Shown: piece after piece, positions 52,417-60,900 of the stretch
Layout: each line of letters opens with the position of its first letter
Numbering within the stretch: position 1 is the stretch's first letter
Source of the DNA: Hymenobacter baengnokdamensis
Lineage (GTDB): Bacteria > Bacteroidota > Bacteroidia > Cytophagales > Hymenobacteraceae
NCBI RefSeq assembly: GCF_008728635.1
Contig: NZ_CP044285.1
Span: forward strand, 1,922,001 to 1,986,000
Reading direction: 5' to 3'
DNA length: 64,000 nucleotides
Program-made: the position numbers and the translations under genes
The notes under the pieces: generated by a model
Told to the model about the DNA's origin: nothing
The model's input: only the letters and a program-made list of their open reading frames with translations
Databases searched by the model: none

Positions 52417-53217
52417 TTAGTACAAGTAGTTCAGCGCCGTTACGTCGTTGGTGTTGAATGGCCGGTTTACGCCGTTGCCTACGCAGGCCAGCATCCAGGA
52501 ATTGGGGTCGGCGGCCGAGGGCGTGCCGGGAATAAGAATGGCTCCTACGCCGCTGGCTCCTTCATTCGAGGCGCTGCCCCCGCAACTGTACGCCCGGTTC
52601 ATGTAGTCGGTGTGGCGGAAACCGATGCAGTGCCCCATCTCGTGCGCCATGATGGTGGCGATGTAGTTAGTATTCGTACTGTTAATCACGCTGGGTACCA
52701 GCGTGAAGCCCGGTGCAGGATTGCCGCCGCTTGGGAAGCCGCCCGACTGGCCCAGAACGCCCGGTCCCAGGTTCGAAGAGTACTTAACGGGCAGGTCGGC
52801 CGTGCCCGAGGTAATCCGGGTAAAGTGCAACTGCAGATTAGCTGCGTTGTAGCGACGGATGGCCTCGTCAACGGCCGTTACGTAGGCCGACGGGAACTGG
52901 GTCGACAAACTCACGGTGAGGGTACGGGGCAGGCCGGTAACCAGGTTGGTGGTGCGGTACTGCTCATCAGCGCCCACGCGTAGCATCTTATAGTCGGTCC
53001 CGCCAGCCAGCACCTGGGGCGTGAGCAGGATATCGCCTTCTACCACATAGCCACCTTCGACAGCCCGGAGGTCGCCGGTACCAAAGCCCAGGGCTTTTAC
53101 CTGGGCAGTTACCTCAGGGGTAATTTGAGTGGGCTGGGTAGCCACATCCTGTGATTTCTGGCAGCCGGCGAGCGTGAGAGCAGCGCCCATGACCAGTAGT
53201 GCGGAAAATTTGAACAT
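52417..53217 (-). CDS. M57-type zinc metalloprotease lipoprotein
   Basis: This 266-residue protein has a lipoprotein signal (MFKFSALLVMGAALTLAGCQ, lipidated Cys19) and a metzincin-like domain. HEMGHCIGFRH (His192, Glu193, His196, His202) is a full HExxHxxGxxH zinc site. The preceding AVDEAIRRYNAANLQLHFTRI and the later SCGGSASNEGASGVGAILIPGTP fit the myxobacterial protease B / M57 group common in Bacteroidota. It is expected to be surface-exposed or periplasmic. It has its own terminator and a long A+T-rich upstream region. Confidence 0.87.
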   Translation of the reverse strand: MFKFSALLVMGAALTLAGCQKSQDVATQPTQITPEVTAQVKALGFGTGDLRAVEGGYVVEGDILLTPQVLAGGTDYKMLRVGADEQYRTTNLVTGLPRTLTVSLSTQFPSAYVTAVDEAIRRYNAANLQLHFTRITSGTADLPVKYSSNLGPGVLGQSGGFPSGGNPAPGFTLVPSVINSTNTNYIATIMAHEMGHCIGFRHTDYMNRAYSCGGSASNEGASGVGAILIPGTPSAADPNSWMLACVGNGVNRPFNTNDVTALNYLY

Positions 53218-53380
53218 TGGTTTGGTTTGGAAAAGGGTGAAAAGAAAATGAAAATTGTGCCCAAATGTGAAAAGGATTTTTTATTCCGCAATTGGTAGCT
53301 AAACAAATGCCTAAATGTTACACGTTTGCGTAACATTGTTGCTAATATGCTATAAGAAGATTTTTTATAACATTGCGCAT

Positions 53381-53632
53381 TCAGTTGAAATAAAAGAAAT
53401 TTTTTGTATATAAAACAGTTAATAAATACCAATAATTAACGTCCCCGCCCAGCTTGCCCAGAGTAGCCGCCGTTTCACGTTCGGCCGGGAAGAGCTGGCC
53501 ACTCTGGGCAACAACGAGTGCAAATTTCAGGTCCGGGTACAGCTTGGCTGGGGTGGGCTGCCGGTCGGCCGCCCAGTGCCCGGATTTGGAAGCGGCTCTG
53601 GGTACGAATTGCTCGAAACTGAGCGTAGGTGG
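53381..53632 (-). pseudogene. Possible remnant of a protein-coding gene
   Basis: The minus-strand frame has G+C-rich third positions over about 65 codons (PTLSFEQFVPRAASKSGHWA to ETAATLGKLGGDVNYW) and then runs into A+T-rich sequence and a stop. There is no plausible ATG, and composition becomes irregular upstream. I do not recognise the protein. It may be the tail of a decayed gene or a chance frame. Confidence 0.25.
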
Positions 53633-53722
53633 GCGCCGACAGCCGCCGTATCTGGCCCTAAGCAGCCGTGTTGAACAGCGAGCGGTGGTTTCTTTCCAAA
53701 CTTTTCGCCTTGCCGAATGGGT

Positions 53723-53730
53723 TATCTTTG
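53723..53730 (+). promoter_or_regulatory. -7 box of the ricT-gldH transcript
   Basis: TATCTTTG fits TAnnTTTG at all fixed positions and lies 64 bases upstream of the ricT ATG. The -33 region holds only CTTT at 18 bases, so the upstream box is weak. Confidence 0.5.
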
Positions 53731-53794
53731 CTAAGTTCCCCCTTTCGTGCGGCCTCCCTGGCGTGGCCGCCTCATCTATAGATAATTCAGCCTC

Positions 53795-55444
53795 ATGGCT
53801 TGTGCTACTTGTTCATCCGGCGGCGGCTGCTCTACCAGTAAGGTGGGTGGCTGCGGCTCCAAAGGCGGCTGCTCTTCGGGCGGCTGTACCCGGCTTAATG
53901 TATTCGACTGGCTCGCCGACGTAGATATGCCCAGCGACTTTCGCGGGTTCGACTGCGTGGAAGTTCGCTTTAAGGGCGGGCGCAAAGAGTTTTTTCGCAA
54001 CGATAAATTTCTGCCGCTGGTTACCGGCGATGCGGTGGTAGTAGAGGCCGCCGGCTCGGGCTGGCACCTGGGCCACGTCTCGCTCAAGGGCGAGCTGGTG
54101 CGCCTGCAAATGCGCAAGAAGAAAGTGCCGACCGACTCGCGCGACATTCGCCCCATTCTGCGCGTGGCTACCCCCGATGATGAGGAGCGCTGGCAGGCCG
54201 TGCGCGACCTCGAAAACGGTACCATGTTCCGGGCCCGCGCGGTTGTGGACGAGCTGCGCCTCAAGATGAAGCTCTCCGACGTTGAGTACCAGGCCGACCG
54301 TACGCGGGCGCTCTTCTATTATTCGGCCGAAGACCGGGTTGACTTTCGGGAGCTTATCCGGCGGCTGGCCGATGAGTTTCGGGTGCGGGTAGAGATGCGC
54401 CAGATATCGCTGCGCCAGGAAGCCGGCCGCATCGGCGGCATCGGGGTGTGCGGGCGCGAGCTATGCTGCTCTACCTGGCTTACCGACTTTAAAGCGGTGA
54501 GCACCACTGCCGCCCGCTACCAGAACCTGAGTCTCAACCCCCAAAAGCTGGCCGGCCAGTGCGGTCGCCTCAAGTGCTGCCTCAATTATGAGCTGGATGC
54601 CTACCTCGATGCGCTAAAAGATATTCCGCAGGTGCAGCGCCCGCTGCAAGTGGCTACGGGCGAGGCGTTTTTACAGAAAACCGACATCTTTCGCAAGCGC
54701 ATGTGGTTTGCCTTTAAAGGCGACAACAACTGGGTGATGCTGAGCGCTGAGCGCGTGCGCGAAGTGCTGGAAATGAACAAGCGCGGCGAAAAGCCCGATA
54801 CCCTGCTGGCTCCGCGCCAGGAAGAGGAGGTTGCTCCCGCCGTTTCGACTCTGATGGAAGGCGAGCTCGACCGCCTCGACGACCAGATAAAAGCTGGCAG
54901 CAAGCGTGGCAAGCGCAAGCGCAAAGACCGCAGCGAGCGCCCCACCAGCACTCCCGAAGCCAGCGCCGCTGCTACGGCGGCTGAGCCCCGGGAACCCCGC
55001 GAAAGCCGCGAGCCGCGCCGTCGCGAGCGTCCTGAAGGCAGCCGCTCGGCGCGCGCTGAAGGCAGCCCGCGGCCGCCACGACCCGAGAGCCCAACCCCCA
55101 CGCCTCGGGTCGACGCAGCCCCCGGCGCCGCTCCGCTGCCGGCCGAGTCCCAGCCCGAGCCGCGGGGTCGGCGCGGGGCGGCGGCTAGGCCACTCAACCG
55201 CCGGGGCGGCCGCAATCGGGAAGGTGGCGAAGGCGCTGGCTCTCGCCTTGAGCAGGAGCCTCGCCCGCGCCGCAACGACCCCTCCGCGGGCCAGCAAAGC
55301 CCGCGCCCGCCCCGCGAAGGCAGCGACCAGCCCCGCCCCGAAGGCGGGCAGGGTGGCCGTAGCCGGGGCCGACGGGGTGGCAGCGGCCGGCGAGGCGAAG
55401 CAGGTAGTACTTCAGCTTCTTCTACTCCCCCAAGCGCCTCTTAA
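53795..55444 (+). CDS. ricT: PSP1/RicT-family protein with Cys-rich head and Arg-rich tail
   Basis: RicT (YaaT) is an Fe-S subunit of a complex that controls RNA maturation and phosphorelay in Bacillus. The PSP1 core is here at about residues 45-330, with GVCGRELCCSTWLTDFKAV (Cys219, 224, 225) and CGRLKCCLNYELDAY (Cys256, 261, 262). The 549-residue protein adds a Cys/Gly head (Cys3, 6, 12, 20, 26, 31) and a disordered Arg/Pro/Gly tail (about 366-549) with many RGG and PRPP units, which suggests RNA binding. The gene lies six bases before gldH, an order kept in Bacteroidota. Confidence 0.92.
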   Translation: MACATCSSGGGCSTSKVGGCGSKGGCSSGGCTRLNVFDWLADVDMPSDFRGFDCVEVRFKGGRKEFFRNDKFLPLVTGDAVVVEAAGSGWHLGHVSLKGELVRLQMRKKKVPTDSRDIRPILRVATPDDEERWQAVRDLENGTMFRARAVVDELRLKMKLSDVEYQADRTRALFYYSAEDRVDFRELIRRLADEFRVRVEMRQISLRQEAGRIGGIGVCGRELCCSTWLTDFKAVSTTAARYQNLSLNPQKLAGQCGRLKCCLNYELDAYLDALKDIPQVQRPLQVATGEAFLQKTDIFRKRMWFAFKGDNNWVMLSAERVREVLEMNKRGEKPDTLLAPRQEEEVAPAVSTLMEGELDRLDDQIKAGSKRGKRKRKDRSERPTSTPEASAAATAAEPREPRESREPRRRERPEGSRSARAEGSPRPPRPESPTPTPRVDAAPGAAPLPAESQPEPRGRRGAAARPLNRRGGRNREGGEGAGSRLEQEPRPRRNDPSAGQQSPRPPREGSDQPRPEGGQGGRSRGRRGGSGRRGEAGSTSASSTPPSAS

Positions 55445-55450
55445 GCTTTT

Positions 55451-55978
55451 ATGCAGCTCTCTCTTGCTTCTGCCACCAGCAGAGGCCGCCGCAATGGGTG
55501 GGCCCTGCTGGCATTGGCCGGCCTGGCCAGCCTTAGCGCCTGCGACCCCAACCGCGTGTATGAGGAAAACGTGGACCTGAAATCGCCCACCGGCGACGCG
55601 TATGTGTGGGACGTGCAGCAGCGCCCGGCCTTCACATTCACCATAGCCGATACCACAGCGCGCTACAATGTTTTTTTTAACGTGCGTAATGCCGCCGGCT
55701 ATGGGTTTTATAACCTCTACCTCAAGCATACGCTCACCGGCCCCGATGGCCGGCCCGTCGGCCCCGCGCTATTGCACCAGCTTATCCTGATGAACCCCAA
55801 AACCGGCGAGCCGCTGGGCGCGGGCACCGGCGATATCTTCGACCACCAGTTTCTGGCCCTAAAGCAGCAGCACTTTGCCAGGCCGGGAGCCTACAAGCTA
55901 ACCCTGGAGCAGTATATGCGCCAAAACCAGCTGCCGGGTATTATGGCCGTAGGCGTGCGCGTAGCGAAAATAAAATAG
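55451..55978 (+). CDS. gldH: Gliding motility lipoprotein GldH
   Basis: GldH is a lipoprotein needed for gliding and linked to type IX secretion in Flavobacterium. The 175-residue protein has the lipobox LASLSACDPNRVYEENVDL (Cys31) and the family blocks FTIADTTARYNVFFNVRNA, YNLYLKHTL and HQFLALKQQHFARPGAYKLTLEQYMR. It is co-transcribed with ricT (six-base gap). Its presence fits the T9SS sorting domain on the subtilase at 49424-52060. Confidence 0.92.
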   Translation: MQLSLASATSRGRRNGWALLALAGLASLSACDPNRVYEENVDLKSPTGDAYVWDVQQRPAFTFTIADTTARYNVFFNVRNAAGYGFYNLYLKHTLTGPDGRPVGPALLHQLILMNPKTGEPLGAGTGDIFDHQFLALKQQHFARPGAYKLTLEQYMRQNQLPGIMAVGVRVAKIK

Positions 55979-56035
55979 CGGGAATAGTGAGAGCACTGTT
56001 CGATAGAACAAGCAAAGCGACAGCACTTTCCTTAC

Positions 56036-57436
56036 TCAAACGGCTTTCATTTCCTTCCACAGCACATTTAGCCCCTCGGCCCATACGGGGTGCGCGATGA
56101 CCATCTCCTCCAGCTGCTGATAACGGAGGCGGCCCATCATGGCAATTTGCAGCATGGTCATTATTTCGCCGGCTTCGGGCCCTACGATGGCGGCCCCGAG
56201 CAGGCGGTCGTCGGGGCCTACCAGCACCTTCCAAAAGCCCGTGAGCTGGCCCGTTTGCTGGGCGCGGCTGATGTGGCGCACGGGCAGCTTGCCCAGTCGG
56301 TAGGCAATGCCTTGTTCCCTGGCCTGCTTCTCGCTCAGGCCAATGCGCCCGAGGGCGGGGTCGGTAAACACGCAGTAGGGCAGGGGGCGCTGCCGGGCCG
56401 AGCGGTGCGGGCCCTGGTGCAGCAGGTTGTTGCGCACCACCCGAAAATCGTCGTAGCTCAGGTGCGTAAACTGCGGCCCGCCGTGCACATCGCCCAGCGC
56501 AAAAATACCGCGCACATTGGTTTCGAGCCGGCTGTTTACCTGAATATACCCGTCCTTGTCGGTCTTGACGCCGGCCAGCTCCAGGCCGAGGTGGTCGGAG
56601 TTGGGCTGGCGGCCGGTAGCTACCAGCAGGTGGGTGCCATGCAGCCGGCGCTCGCCGTGCGCGGTGCTGATTGTCAGGGTGTACTGCCCGGCCGCGTTGC
56701 GCGAAACGTGCCGGGTATCGGCGTGCATACTAAACTCCACGCCTTCGTGGGTGAGCGCTTGCTGCAACGCCTCGCATACGTCGCCGTCTTCGTGCTCCAG
56801 CACCTGCCCACCGGTTTCGATAATGCTCACGCGGCTACCGAAGCGCCGAAACATTTGCCCGAATTCCAGGCCGATATAGCCCCCGCCCACTATAAGCAGG
56901 TGCTCGGGTAGCTCCTGCAAGTCGAGCAGCTCGGTGGTCGTCAGAAAGCCGGCTTCGGCCAGGCCCGCAATGTCGGGGACGGCGGCGCGGGTACCGGTAT
57001 TGATAAAAATCTGCCGGGCGCTAATAGTACTGACTTTCTCCGGGGTTTCCTGCACCCGCACCCGGTGCGGCGCGGTGAAGGCAGCGTGCCCGTGCAGCAC
57101 CCGAATGTTGTCGTGCGTCGGTGCCAGCGACTCGCGCAGGCTGTGGCGTGACGTGGCTAACAAGGCATTCTTGCGGGCGATAACGGCCGGCATATCCAGC
57201 CGGGCGCTGCCATCCAGCTGCACGCCCAGCCCGGCGGCCGTGCGCACATCGTGCATTCGCCTGGCCGAGGCTATCAGGGTTTTGGTTGGTACGCAGCCGT
57301 AGTTGAGGCAGGAGCCGCCCAGCTGTGCTTCTTCTACCAGCACTACGGTGCGGCCGGCTTCGGCCAGTGCGCGGGCCAGCGGATTGCCGGCCTGGCCCGA
57401 ACCAATAATAAGCGCATCACATGAGTAATCGGACAT
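56036..57436 (-). CDS. FAD-dependent pyridine nucleotide-disulfide oxidoreductase (mercuric reductase-like)
   Basis: This 466-residue flavoenzyme has the FAD-binding DALIIGSGQAGNPLARAL, the redox-active GGSCLNYGCVPTKTLI, the NAD(P) motif IVGGGYIGLEFGQ and the second FAD motif IFALGDVHGGPQFTHL. The dimer-interface His is kept in VIAHPVWAEGLN. It belongs to the broad class of lipoamide dehydrogenase and mercuric reductase relatives. No 2-oxoacid dehydrogenase or mer genes lie near, so the disulfide substrate is unknown. The ATG at 57436 (MSDYSCDALIIG) is preferred to ATGs far upstream. Confidence 0.88.
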   Translation of the reverse strand: MSDYSCDALIIGSGQAGNPLARALAEAGRTVVLVEEAQLGGSCLNYGCVPTKTLIASARRMHDVRTAAGLGVQLDGSARLDMPAVIARKNALLATSRHSLRESLAPTHDNIRVLHGHAAFTAPHRVRVQETPEKVSTISARQIFINTGTRAAVPDIAGLAEAGFLTTTELLDLQELPEHLLIVGGGYIGLEFGQMFRRFGSRVSIIETGGQVLEHEDGDVCEALQQALTHEGVEFSMHADTRHVSRNAAGQYTLTISTAHGERRLHGTHLLVATGRQPNSDHLGLELAGVKTDKDGYIQVNSRLETNVRGIFALGDVHGGPQFTHLSYDDFRVVRNNLLHQGPHRSARQRPLPYCVFTDPALGRIGLSEKQAREQGIAYRLGKLPVRHISRAQQTGQLTGFWKVLVGPDDRLLGAAIVGPEAGEIMTMLQIAMMGRLRYQQLEEMVIAHPVWAEGLNVLWKEMKAV

Positions 57437-57951
57437 AGGAAAAGGCGAGAGTATCGGTAGAGTATTACCGCCGCTGTTACGCAAAACGTGAGGAGGTGAA
57501 CGGGCTGCCTGCAATGCTTCGCTCATAAATAGCATCTGGCTAATATTGCAGGGCCTCTCACTTACCAGCTAAGCTTCCGGAAACCTGATTATACTATTGC
57601 GTATGAGTTTCAATTTTACAGGAAATGACTGCCGCACCAGCTTACTCCTGGTAATAGCCGGGCCGCTGAATCACCTGCTGGTACGCAGTGCCATATAAAT
57701 AGCTGACCCATTAGTCTGCGGCAATTGTTAGCTCATTCTTTCCAACACAACCTTAGAAAACACCTGTGAAGAATAGTCTTGCGGCTCTTCAGCAGGAGCC
57801 AGGCGGCCGGCACAACCTGCCGGAAGGTACGGCGTACAGGAATATGACGGTTCGGCGTGAGGCGTAGCCAGTCGGTACTTCAGCTTTCTGGTGCAGAAGC
57901 CGGCTTCCTCACCGCCTCATTTCATAGTTCACTAACCTAGACCAGCACTCC
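57437..57951. other. 515-base gap without a supported gene
   Basis: This divergent gap before the DUF2231-Rieske gene has mixed composition, short frames only, and no strong hairpin or promoter match. A small GCCGGCACAACCTGCCGG dyad lies near 57810. It may be decayed sequence. Confidence 0.5.
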
Positions 57952-58836
57952 ATGACGCAGGAAACCATACTGAATACCATAACCCGGCAAGACTGGCTGG
58001 GCACGGCCGGCGATGCTATTCAGCCCGCTGTGATACAGGCATTTGAAGCTGGTGGCGAAGCAGGGCAGAAAATCAAGAATTTTCTGCATGGTACCTGGCT
58101 CGGCCATCCACTGCACCCAATAATTACGGATGTGCCCATTGGGGCCTGGACGACGGCTGCCGTACTGGATGGCTTGTCGCTGTGCGGCCAGCGCAAGCTG
58201 GCGCCGGGTGCCGATGCGGCAATTATTATCGGCCTGGTTGGCGCAGTAGGGGCAGCCATAACCGGCCTGACCGACTGGACGGGCACCACCAAGAAAAAGC
58301 GCAAGCTTGGCTTGATGCACGGCCTGCTGAACATTGGGGCTACGGCGCTTTATACTACTTCCTATCTATTGCGGCGGCAGCAAAATTCGCGCGGCGCGGC
58401 CATTGGCTTGTCGCTGCTGGGCTATGGTGTGGTGTCGGCTTCGGCTTACCTCGGCGGGCACCTGGTCTATGGTGAGCAGGTAGGCGTAGACCACACGGCC
58501 ACCTCAGTCGAATACCCGAGTGAGTTCGTCGGCGTGCTGCCCGATGCCGACTTGGCCGAAAATACCATGCGGCGCGTTGAAGCCGGCAGCGTGCCGGTGC
58601 TGCTGGCCCGCAAGAACGGGGAGATTTTTGCCATCGCGCACACCTGCTCGCACCTGGGCGGCCCGCTTTCCGAAGGCACGCTGCTGCCCGATTGCAGCGT
58701 GCGCTGCCCGTGGCACGGCTCGGTATTCTCCCTAAAAGATGGCTGCGTGCTGGCCGGCCCCGCCACCGAGCCGCAGCCCAGCTTCGAGGTGCGCGTGCAA
58801 AACGGGCAAATCGAAGTGCGCCTGGCCCGTGCGTAA
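57952..58836 (+). CDS. DUF2231-Rieske fusion protein
   Basis: This 294-residue protein joins two parts. Residues 1-175 form a DUF2231 membrane domain with the conserved HGTWLGHPLHP and about four hydrophobic segments. Residues 195-294 form a Rieske [2Fe-2S] ferredoxin domain with CSH (Cys232, His234) and CPWH (Cys252, His255). DUF2231 proteins are small membrane proteins that may bind heme. The fusion points to membrane-linked electron transfer. The donor and acceptor are not evident from neighbours. A terminator follows at 58898-58929. Confidence 0.88.
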   Translation: MTQETILNTITRQDWLGTAGDAIQPAVIQAFEAGGEAGQKIKNFLHGTWLGHPLHPIITDVPIGAWTTAAVLDGLSLCGQRKLAPGADAAIIIGLVGAVGAAITGLTDWTGTTKKKRKLGLMHGLLNIGATALYTTSYLLRRQQNSRGAAIGLSLLGYGVVSASAYLGGHLVYGEQVGVDHTATSVEYPSEFVGVLPDADLAENTMRRVEAGSVPVLLARKNGEIFAIAHTCSHLGGPLSEGTLLPDCSVRCPWHGSVFSLKDGCVLAGPATEPQPSFEVRVQNGQIEVRLARA

Positions 58837-58897
58837 AGCGCCTGAAGTACTTAGCGCTGGCTGGTGCATATAATTTACGGACTAAGTTCTGTAGTAC

Positions 58898-58929
58898 AAA
58901 AAAGCTCCGATATAAGTCGGAGCTTTTTT
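58898..58929 (+). terminator. Terminator after the DUF2231-Rieske gene
   Basis: A perfect 13-bp stem (AAAAAAGCTCCGA, loop TATAAG, TCGGAGCTTTTTT) lies 61 bases past the stop. The remaining sequence up to 59107 shows no gene. Confidence 0.88.
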
Positions 58930-59107
58930 GTGTACATAGTCTGCGGTAAAAAGCATTGCTCGCTATTACTTGCTTTCAAAAAACTTGCTGACCGGGCATT
59001 AGCCACCGCATAGTAGATATACTGTTGGTAACGATACCATGCGAAACGCACGGCGGGCGATAGATTTTCGATAAGAATCCCCGCTCGTTGGTAAAATCCG
59101 CGTTATG

Positions 59108-59815
59108 CTATTCAAATAGTACCTCCACTAAGGGCACTTCCTTACTAGTTGGGAAGGGCTGCCAAGTGGCAAGGTGGCCGCCCCGCATCCAGTAGTTAAC
59201 CGGAAGAGCCGATGGTTTTGCCGCCAGTATTTTAGGGACACTCGATGCTGGCAGTATACGCAAGGGGGCGTTAGGAGCATTACGCTGGCCTATTGTATAG
59301 CAGTCCGCGCAAATGGAATGAGCAGTTGCCGGTGAGTCGGTAGTGTATTCATCGGGCGTGTTACCCAAGCCTTCGAGCACGATAAAAAAACCTTTATTAG
59401 GCACCGGCACCGACTTGCTTGCCCAAGTAAGTAGCAGCGGCTTTGTTGCTGCCTGTAGTACGGGCTCAGTTAAGACCAGTTGGGTAGGTGCTAGGTCATC
59501 ATCAGCTGGCGCGCCAGTATCGGTTACGCTGGCTAGGCGTACCCGTATTTTACCCCTGGCAGTATCACGTCCAAAAGCCTGTAAGTAGACCCTAACCCCA
59601 GTAAGAACGCGCTGGCCATCTACAGGAGCATAAAAGTGTAAAGCATAGCTTGCTCCTGGGCTTGCCGCCCAAAAAAAGCCGCGCCTGAGTTTGCCCGATG
59701 GCTTTGCTAATTGGTTGCGTAAACTATCAACTGGTAACGAAGCGGATACTACCTGGGCCCGCAGAGGGACAGTAAAACTGCCTAGCCCTAGCGCTAGTAA
59801 GCTGACTTTAAGCAT
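59108..59815 (-). CDS. Hypothetical exported protein
   Basis: This 235-residue protein has a signal peptide (MLKVSLLALGLGSFTVPLRA) and a beta-rich domain (about 55-230: YALHFYAPVDGQRVLTGVRV, GKIRVRLASV, KGFFIVLEGLGN). The strand pattern resembles a jelly-roll or CBM-like fold, but I do not recognise a family. A CADC pair in the C-terminal half could form a disulfide. It is lower in G+C than the neighbouring sucD and is separated from it by a terminator. Confidence 0.65.
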   Translation of the reverse strand: MLKVSLLALGLGSFTVPLRAQVVSASLPVDSLRNQLAKPSGKLRRGFFWAASPGASYALHFYAPVDGQRVLTGVRVYLQAFGRDTARGKIRVRLASVTDTGAPADDDLAPTQLVLTEPVLQAATKPLLLTWASKSVPVPNKGFFIVLEGLGNTPDEYTTDSPATAHSICADCYTIGQRNAPNAPLRILPASSVPKILAAKPSALPVNYWMRGGHLATWQPFPTSKEVPLVEVLFE

Positions 59816-59827
59816 AAGTAGATAAAA

Positions 59828-59855
59828 AAGCCGCTGCTAAGGTAAGCAGCGGCTT
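59828..59855 (-). terminator. Terminator after sucD
   Basis: On the minus strand an 11-bp stem (AAGCCGCTGCT / AGCAGCGGCTT, six-base loop) is followed by a T-run, 23 bases after the sucD stop and just upstream of the next minus-strand ATG. Confidence 0.85.
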
Positions 59856-59878
59856 CTTCAGCTTCTTAAAGGCAAATA

Positions 59879-60760
59879 TTACTTGCTGCCCAGCACGCGC
59901 AGCATGGTATCGCCAATCTCGGCGGGCGAATCCACGACGTGGATGCCGCACTCGCGCATGATAGCCATTTTAGCGGCGGCCGTGTCATCTGCCCCGCCCA
60001 CGATGGCACCGGCGTGGCCCATGCGGCGGCCGGGAGGAGCCGTCTGGCCGGCGATGAAGCCCACGACGGGCTTCTTGTTGCCGGTTTCCTTAATCCAGCG
60101 GGCGGCTTCGGCTTCCATGCCGCCGCCGATTTCGCCAATCATCACGATACCTTCGGTTTCGGGGTCATTCATCAGCAATTCCACGGCTTGCTTGGTGGTG
60201 GTACCGATGATGGGGTCGCCGCCGATGCCGATGGCCGTGGTCTGGCCCAGGCCGGCTTTGGTGAGCTGGTCAACCGCCTCGTAGGTCAGCGTGCCCGACT
60301 TCGAGACGATGCCCACGCGGCCTTTCTGGAAAATAAAGCCGGGCATGATGCCCACTTTGCACTCGCCGGCCGTGATAACGCCGGGGCAGTTGGGGCCCAC
60401 CATCGTAATGCCGGGGCGGTCCTTGAGGTAGTGCTTCACGGCAATCATGTCCTTGGTCGGAATGCCCTCGGTGATGGTCACGATTACTTTAATACCGGCC
60501 TGGGCAGCCTCCAGAATGGCATCGGCCGCAAAAGCCGGGGGCACGAAAATGATGCTGGTATCGGCCTGGGTAGCGGCTACGGCATCGGCCACGGTGTTGA
60601 ACACGGGCCGGCCGAGGTGCTCGGTGCCGCCCTTGCCGGGCGTTACGCCGCCGACTACCTGGGTGCCGTAATCCATCATTTGCTGGGCGTGGAACGAGCC
60701 TTCGGAGCCGGTGAAGCCCTGCACGATAACCTTGGAATCTTTGTTGACGAGAACGCTCAT
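59879..60760 (-). CDS. sucD: Succinate--CoA ligase, alpha subunit
   Basis: SucD with SucC interconverts succinyl-CoA and succinate in the TCA cycle with substrate-level phosphorylation. The 293-residue protein has the CoA-binding [42 protein letters not shown] and the active-site His in GHAGAIVGG. Unlike many genomes, sucC is not adjacent. A perfect -7 box (TACTTTTG on the minus strand, 60795-60802) lies 34 bases upstream of the ATG. Confidence 0.97.
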   Translation of the reverse strand: MSVLVNKDSKVIVQGFTGSEGSFHAQQMMDYGTQVVGGVTPGKGGTEHLGRPVFNTVADAVAATQADTSIIFVPPAFAADAILEAAQAGIKVIVTITEGIPTKDMIAVKHYLKDRPGITMVGPNCPGVITAGECKVGIMPGFIFQKGRVGIVSKSGTLTYEAVDQLTKAGLGQTTAIGIGGDPIIGTTTKQAVELLMNDPETEGIVMIGEIGGGMEAEAARWIKETGNKKPVVGFIAGQTAPPGRRMGHAGAIVGGADDTAAAKMAIMRECGIHVVDSPAEIGDTMLRVLGSK

Positions 60761-60794
60761 GGGCGGCTAACTTGTTGGGAGGAATTAATTGGGG

Positions 60795-60802
60795 CAAAAG
60801 TA
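60795..60802 (-). promoter_or_regulatory. -7 box of sucD
   Basis: TACTTTTG on the minus strand matches TAnnTTTG fully. It faces a second perfect box for the divergent gene 50 bases away. Confidence 0.5.
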
Positions 60803-60852
60803 GGGCCGGGGCGGGCATTACGCACACGGTCGGGCCCGGCCGCCCGGCTTCT

Positions 60853-60860
60853 TACCTTTG
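60853..60860 (+). promoter_or_regulatory. -7 box of the cysteine synthase gene
   Basis: TACCTTTG matches TAnnTTTG fully and lies 40 bases upstream of the ATG at 60901. No TTTG is seen at the -33 distance. Confidence 0.5.
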
Positions 60861-60900
60861 TGGGCTCATTGCCTCTTTATTTCCCCTCCCACCACCTAGC

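Larger units (their letters stand above)
53218..53794. other. 577-base divergent gap: promoters and a possible gene remnant
   Basis: Positions 53260-53440 are A+T-rich and should hold the promoter of the M57 gene. Positions 53723-53730 (TATCTTTG) are a perfect -7 box for ricT. Between them, 53381-53632 on the minus strand, is an open frame with normal codon use but no start. It reads PTLSFEQFVPRAASKSGHWA, then KLYPDLKFALVVAQSGQLFP, and so on to a TGA in the A+T-rich part. Confidence 0.5.

Noticed and set aside
54601..55297. Two minus-strand frames opposite the ricT tail
   Set aside because: They exist only because the Arg/Pro/Gly-rich tail lacks A+T-rich stop codons in any frame.
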